A DNA stretch of 64,000 bases, taken from positions 1 to 64,000 of the forward strand of contig JASAND010021236.1 of assembly GCA_030248195.1 (NCBI GenBank). The letters are read 5' to 3'. This document shows positions 58,758 through 64,000 of this stretch, piece after piece. Every line of letters begins with the position of its first letter. The first letter of the stretch is position 1. The notes below the pieces were generated by a model. That model was not told the DNA's origin. It saw only the letters and a program-made list of their open reading frames with translations, and did no database searches. Source of the DNA: Trissonchulus latispiculum. Lineage: Eukaryota; Nematoda; Enoplea; Enoplida; Ironidae. The position numbers were made by a program, and so were the translations under genes.

Positions 58758-59574
58758 TTCAGTACTTCTCAGCGCGCCAATCGGGAACCTCAGATCCCGA
58801 ATTTAACAAAACAGCGATTTTTCAAGTTTTTCAAAATATGACATTATATACCAATCGAAAGCTCTCAGTGCAGGGATGAATTCTTCTCATAGAACTGTGT
58901 TCGGAAAGCGCTGTTAAAGCTAAGCTAAGCGCTGTTAAATATTTCATTACATCCGGGGGAACAGGGGCCTTGTTCCTCTGAAATACCCTTTAAAGAAGCT
59001 ACGGATCAAGCTCAGCTGACTTGAATGAAACTGTACGAGCTGCAATGCATCCCGTGATAATATTCCTTAATCATTTAAGATAAAACTGAATTTAACGGGT
59101 GTAAAATATCTTCTGATATCCCAACCTCTACATAAGATAACAGCAAACGTAAATGTTAGGGAAGGGTATCGGCGTCTGAATTGTGAGTGGGTACGTTAGA
59201 TAAGCATTATTATTAATGGTTTAACTCCTCAAAATAAAAGGGGCACGCAGGGTTTACAAAGTTAGGAGGGGGTTTTCAGCGCTTCAAATTAGTATTCATA
59301 ATATTGCAGGTAGCTGTCTTTTTACTCTTGTATGAGCTTCATGAGTGCATATCCTTCTGAACTGCATAGCAGTATATGAAATGTATATGAGTTCGCCTAA
59401 ACTTGCAAATTAGGTCCGTCTCTACTCATTAGTCGAACCATACGCGACTCAAGGCTATATAGTTGTAACTCATACATATAGTTTTGCTTGCTCTTTATGG
59501 ATAAAACAGTTTCAACACTGGAGCAATGATTTGGTTCGCTTAGGAGACGCACGTATCTTATGACTTCGTTTCAG

Positions 59575-60411
59575 CTCCAGCCAGCCACAGCCAGCTTCTT
59601 CCAGCCAATGAGCCAGTCAAAGCAAGAGTAATCAAAGCCAAAAGAGCCGCTGCCCTCTGCTTCTGCTTTTTCTTTCGTCGCTTCCTGCCCCAGTCCCTCC
59701 TTTTACAACCCGACAGAGGCCTCCAGTTCAGTGAGCCCACCACCACGTGCCAACAACCAGACTTTGAGGTTGGTGGCAATGCAAGGCTCCAACCTTCTCG
59801 CCCTCAAAGTAAGCTTCTATCGGCCCATCTGGAGGAGTTCATAGAATGGGAGGACGGTAAGAATCAGTCAATTATAAATTGAAACAATGGATTAAATCTT
59901 ACAAATATTGGTAAAAAATTTTGGTTTGACCGTCAAGTTGGCAGTACGACTTTAGGCAAAGTTTCTGTACATTCGACCATATAATACTCTCTTCTATATT
60001 ATTCTTTTCCCCTTTGCTTATTTCCTTCTTTACATTTCTGTTCTGAGTTTAGGCATGGCACATCCCGGCCCCAACCAACCAGCCAGACCTAGTTACTGGT
60101 CCATCACCTCCCCATCGCCGGAACGTAGGATGCCCGGGTCCTCAGCCAGGCCAGGCCCTTCCGGAGGGCGACCGTCCAGTTTCAACGCCGTATCGTCCTA
60201 GTTACGAGCGGACACCAGCCAGTCCATGTCTTCCACATCGTCAGAAGGGAGGCGGTCCGAGGCCTCAGTCAGCCCGGGCCCCTCCCGAAAACGACACGAC
60301 AGCCAACAACCCGATGCTGTGCCCGCAAGAGTAAAGACATACCTACTATCGGAACTGCTGCAAAAAGAAACACTAACCAAACAAGCTAATCACCGCTATG
60401 CTTTCTCATAG
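59575..60411 (+). CDS. Array gene unit 6: open spliced frame, unrecognised protein
   Basis: Exon A 59575-59856 (acceptor CTTCGTTTCAG; enters in phase, with CT completing a codon) reads PASHSQLLPANEPVKARVIK, then a Cys/Phe-rich CFCFFFRRFL, DRGLQFSEPTTT, FEVGGNA and LEEFIEWEDG, to the donor GACG|GTAAGA. The 196-bp intron ends CTGAGTTTAG. Exon B from 60053 continues in phase as MAHPGPNQPARPSYWSITSP, RRMPGSS and PSGGRPSSFNAVSS to a TAG at 60199-60201. The same frame then stays open for 70 codons to 60411 (SMSSTSSEGRRSEA, RVKTYLLSELLQKETL). The upstream exon with the start codon was not found. No domain recognised. It differs from units 1-5 by having one fewer base before FEVGGNA and by minisatellite loss. 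Confidence 0.4.
60226..60411 (+). CDS. ORF after the conserved TAG (61 aa), unit 6
   Basis: Begins at ATGTCTTCCACATCG, in the same frame as exon B and 24 nt after the TAG. Ser/Arg-rich N-terminal half (GRRSEASVSPGPSRKRHDS), then a likely amphipathic helix (YLLSELLQKETLTKQ) and TAG. Sequence is the same in unit 7 (62757-62942). In units 1-5 one extra base (CTACTTATC) breaks it. It may be readthrough extension, a second cistron, or decayed former C-terminus. Confidence 0.3.
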   Translation: MSSTSSEGRRSEASVSPGPSRKRHDSQQPDAVPARVKTYLLSELLQKETLTKQANHRYAFS

Positions 60412-62120
60412 TGCGAGTTATCTAGCTCTAGGATGACCCTATAGGGCATTTCTATGTATTTACAAATTTATTCCAATGTATTTCCAGATGCTAGTATAGC
60501 TATTTAGTTAAGATATCAGACATTAAGGAGTTTTTCTACTATTTAGTATTTGGCTTCAATTTTTAGTATTTTGTGGGTTCTTGTGCAGGTCTTATAAATT
60601 GTTGTGGTATGTTTAACTGCTTTGCTTTCGTAATAACTTAGGTGTAGTTATTTTTCTGTAGTCTGTCAAAGCTTATCATCATTGTCCAGTTTAACGAGTT
60701 TATAAAATATAGGTCGGATCTCTAACGGTTCTTGTGAAAATTCATCTCAAAGTAGAGGTGTGCATGTGTTAAACATAGGAAATCGAAAAAGTGTCGATTA
60801 TAATTCTGCGCCAAAAAAATCTCGAAACTGGTGAGAGATACCGGGCAACATAACATTTGGTATCGTTTTAAACCCCTAAACAGATACTGTGTCACTGTGG
60901 AATTAGAATTTTGAATTAGGCCTTCAAAAACTTTTAATGAATGTTTGAAGTTAGCGAACTGCCGTAAATCCCTAAATTCTGTTGTTTTTGGTGACCAAAA
61001 ATGGGGGTCATTAAGTTTGACTACATATTATAAAAAGAGATCCTAACTAAAAATTCTAATTCCACAATAACACAGTATATGCATAAAGCTTTCAAACGAT
61101 ACCCAATGTTACTTGAAATCTTTTGCCAGTGTCGAGATTTTTTGGCGCAGATATTTGTTTTTTGCAAAATTGCGAAAATTGTTGTTTTTTAGAAAGATAG
61201 GCAGTTTACGACCAATTTATATTGTAAAATCCCCCTTTTTGCATTTCATTATATTTATTCATGCCTTAGGATCAATTTGTAACATAAATTATGCTGACAG
61301 TTATGTTCAGTACTTCTCAGCGCGCCAATCGGGAACCTCAGATCCCAAATTTAACAAAACAGCGATTTTTCAAGTTTTTCAAAATATGACATTATATACC
61401 AATCGAAAGCTCTCAGTGCAGGGATGAATTCTTCTCATAGAACTGTGTTCGGAAATGATTCTATTTTAAGCTAAGCGCTGTTAAATATTTCATTACATCC
61501 GGGGGAACAGGGGCCTTGTTCCTCTGAAATACCCTTTAAAGAAGCTACGGATCATGATCAGCTGACTTGAATGAAACTGTACGAGCTGCAATGCATCCCG
61601 TGATAATATTCCTTAATCATTTAAGATAAAACTGAATTTAACGGGTGTAAAATATCTTCTGATGTCCCAACCTCTACATAAGATAACAGCAAACGTAAAT
61701 GTTAGGGAAGGGTATCGGCGTCTGAATTGTGAGTGGGTACGTTAGATAAGCATTATTATTAATGGTTTAACTCCTCAAAATAAAAGGGGCACGCAGGGTT
61801 TACAAAGTTAGGAGGGGGTTTTCAGCGCTTCAAATTAGTATTCATAATATTGCAGGTAGCTGTCTTTTTACTCTTGTATAAGCTTCATGAGTGCATATCC
61901 TTCTGAACTGCATAGCAGTATATGAAATGTATATGAGTTCGCCTAAACTTGCAAATTAGGTCCGTCTCCACTCATTAGTCGAACCATACGCGACTCAAGG
62001 CTAAATAGTTGTAACTCATACATATAGTTTTGCTTGCTCTTTATGGATAAAACAGTTTCAACACTGGAGCAATTATTTGGTTCGCTTAGGAGACGCACGT
62101 ATCTTATGACTTCGTTTCAG

Positions 62121-62942
62121 CTCCAGCCAGCCACAGCCAGCATCTTCCAGCTAATGAGACAGTCAAAGCCAAAAGAGACACTGCCCTCTGCTTCTGCTTT
62201 TTCTTTCGTCGCTTCCTGCCCCAGTCCCTCCTTTTACAACCCGACAGAGGCCTCCAGTTCAGTGAGCCCACCACCACGTGCCAACAACCAGACTTTGAGG
62301 TTGGTGGCAATGCAAGGCTCCAACCTTCTCGCCCTCAAAGTAAGCTTCTATCGGCCCCTCTGGAGGAGTTCATAGAATGGGAGGACGGTAAGAATCAGTC
62401 AATTATAAATTGAAACAATGGATTAAATCTTACAAATATTGGTAAAAAATTTTGGTTTGACCGTCAAGTTGGCAGTACGACTTTAGGCAAAGTTTCTGTA
62501 CATTCGACCATATAATACTCTCTTCTATATTATTCTTTTCCCCTTTGCTTATTTCCTTCTTTACATTTCTGTTCTGAGTTTAGGCATGGCACATCCCGGC
62601 CCCAACCAACCAGCCAGACCTAGTTACTGGTCCATCACCTCCCCGTCGCCGGAACGTAGGATGCCCGGGTCCTCAGCCAGGCCAGGCCCTTCCGGAGGGC
62701 GACCGTCCAGTTTCAACGTCGTATTGTCCTAGTTACGAGCGGACACCAGCCAGTCCATGTCTTCCACATCGTCAGAAGGGAGGCGGTCCGAGGCCTCAGT
62801 CAGCCCGGGCCCCTCCCGAAAACGACACGACAGCCAACAACCCGATGCTGTGCCCGCAAGAGTAAAGACATACCTACTATCGGAACTGCTGCAAAAAGAA
62901 ACACTAACCAAACAAGCTAATCACCGCTATGCTTTCTCATAG
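62121..62942 (+). CDS. Array gene unit 7: open spliced frame, unrecognised protein
   Basis: Exon A 62121-62387, intron 62388-62583, exon B from 62584 to the TAG at 62730-62732, then open again to 62942. Compared with unit 6 it has an in-frame 15-bp deletion (loss of ARVIK) and several substitutions, most of them amino-acid changing (L to H, P to T, A to D, A to T, H to P). Splice sites are identical. Another frame across exon A (62034-62375) is also open, so frame choice is not settled by openness alone. Confidence 0.4.
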
Positions 62943-64000
62943 TGCGAGTTATCTAGCTCTAGGATGACCCTATAGGGCATTTCTATGTATTTACAAATTT
63001 ATTCCAATGTATTTCCAGATGCTAGTATAGCTATTTAGTTAGGATATCAGACATTAAGGAGTTTCTCTACTATTTAGTATTTGGCTTCAATTTTTAGTAT
63101 TTTGTGGGTTCTTGTGCAGGTCTTATAAATTGTTGTGGTATGTTTAACTGCTTTGCTTTCGTAATAACTTAGGTGTAGTTATTTTTCTGTAGTCTGTCAA
63201 AGCTTATCATCATTGTCCAGTTTAACGAGTTTATAAAATATAGGTCGGATCTCTAACGGTTCTTGGGAAAATTCATCTCAGAGTAGAGGTGTGCATGTGT
63301 TAAACATAGGAAATCGAAAAAGTGTCGATTATAATTCTGCGCCAAAAAAATCTCGAAACTGGTGAGAGATACCGGGTAACATAACATTTGGTATCGTTTT
63401 AAACCCCTAAACAGATACTGTGTCACTGTGGAATTAGAATTTTGAATTAGGCCTTCAAAAACTTTTAATGAATGTTTGAAGTTAGCGAACTGCCGTAAAT
63501 CCCTAAATTCTGTTGTTTTTGGTGACCAAAAATGGGGGTCATTAAGTTTGACTACATATTATAAAAAGAGATCCTAACTAAAAATTCTAATTCCACAATA
63601 ACACAGTATATGCATAAAGCTTTCAAACGATGGCCAATGTTACTTGAAATCTTTTGCCAGTGTCGAGATTTTTTGGCGCAGATATTTGTTTTTTGCAAAA
63701 TTGCGAAAATTGCTGTTTTTTAGAAAGATAGGCAGTTTACGAGCAATTTATATTGTAAAATCCCCCTTTTTGCATTTCATTATATTTATTCATGCCTTAG
63801 GATCAATTTGTAACATAAATTATGCTGACAGTTATGTTCAGTACTTCTCAGCGCGCCAATCGGGAACCTCAGATCCCAAATTTAACAAAACAGCGATTTT
63901 TCAAGTTTTTCAAAATATGACATTATATACCAATCGAAAGCTCTCAGTGCAGGGATGAATTCTTCTCATAGAACTGTGTTCGGAAATGATTCTATTTTAA
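62943..64000 (+). other. 3' part of unit 7, cut by window end
   Basis: Follows the other units, including the 339-bp inverted repeat near 63335-63677 and the GGAAATGATTCTATTTTAA variant at the very end. Short frames such as 63644-63958 also occur in unit 6 (61113) but run through the inverted repeat and have no motif. Confidence 0.8.

Larger units (their letters stand above)
42353..64000 (+). repeat. Direct tandem array of gene-bearing units, 7 copies seen
   Basis: Units start at CCCGTGATAATATTCC at 42353, 46455, 49162, 51867, 54575, 59051 and 61597. Units 2-4 are about 2707 bp and nearly identical. Unit 1 is longer because of extra leader DNA and an LTR insertion. Unit 5 contains a hAT-like element. 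Units 6-7 are a shorter subtype (2546 bp). The seventh runs off the window, so the true copy number is unknown. Each unit has leader, exon A, an intron of about 200 bp, exon B and a 3' region with a 339-bp inverted repeat. Confidence 0.97.

Noticed and set aside
62034..62375. Continuous frame through the leader into exon A of unit 7 as the real coding sequence
   Set aside because: In the other units this frame is stopped in exon A (GAG TAA), and it ignores the well-formed acceptor. The frame kept open in both units 6 and 7 and continuing across the intron is preferred, though not proven.

Overview
The window is eukaryotic DNA from an AT-rich, repeat-rich animal genome. No long uninterrupted gene is present. 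The recognisable coding pieces are joined by short GT-AG introns whose 3' splice sites look like TTTTAG, TTTCAG or TTTTTTCAG. There is a decayed CR1/Jockey-type LINE, many terminal-inverted-repeat and foldback elements, and long direct tandem duplications. The short AT-rich introns and T-rich acceptors would suit a nematode, but nothing in the sequence fixes the species. No bacterial operon, CRISPR array or viral gene was seen.

Left part (1-21.9 kb). A segment of about 7 kb is present twice in direct orientation: copy 1 at 1-244 plus 4526-7705, and copy 2 at 15202-20490. Copy 1 holds 4.28 kb that copy 2 lacks. Copy 2 runs into a small two-exon gene (20552-21310) with a signal-peptide-like first exon. 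In copy 1 the first exon is missing and the second exon is repeated four and a quarter times in a 1.4 kb tandem array (7774-13744). All of these exon copies share the same frameshifts. A 3'-terminal exon lies beyond the array at 13852. The two duplicated segments also carry copies of a Pro/Ser/Gln-rich exon family that returns in the right-hand array.

Middle part (22-42.3 kb). This is mostly non-coding. It carries a tRNA-like remnant, a CR1-like LINE reverse transcriptase (26.7-28.7 kb, minus strand), a decayed SGNH/GDSL-hydrolase-like gene (29.2-30.7 kb, minus strand), and a dense run of unrelated inverted-repeat elements from 30.8 to 39.8 kb. These include a foldback with a mirror-symmetric 5+5 set of 14-bp repeats and an 87-bp-arm hairpin with only two mismatches. 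Several elements can be delimited by target-site duplications: 9 bp for the AAGAGTAC family, 8 bp for hAT-like ones and TAA for a Harbinger-like one.

Right part (42.35-64 kb). A head-to-tail array of seven 2.5-2.9 kb units runs off the window (the first unit is 4.1 kb because of extra DNA). Each unit has exon A, a short intron and exon B. Units 1-5 are frameshifted. Units 6 and 7 keep exon A, the intron boundaries and the first part of exon B open in one reading frame. All seven units have a TAG at the same place in exon B, and in units 6-7 the frame stays open for another 70 codons after it. One unit carries a 1757-bp hAT-like insertion and another a deleted LTR-element insertion. The neighbouring units supply the empty sites.

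Taken together, the window records repeated local amplification of single exons or gene units, with transposon insertion and gradual coding decay. The two unrecognised protein families (20.6 kb, and the 44-64 kb array) are the most likely places for undescribed biology.
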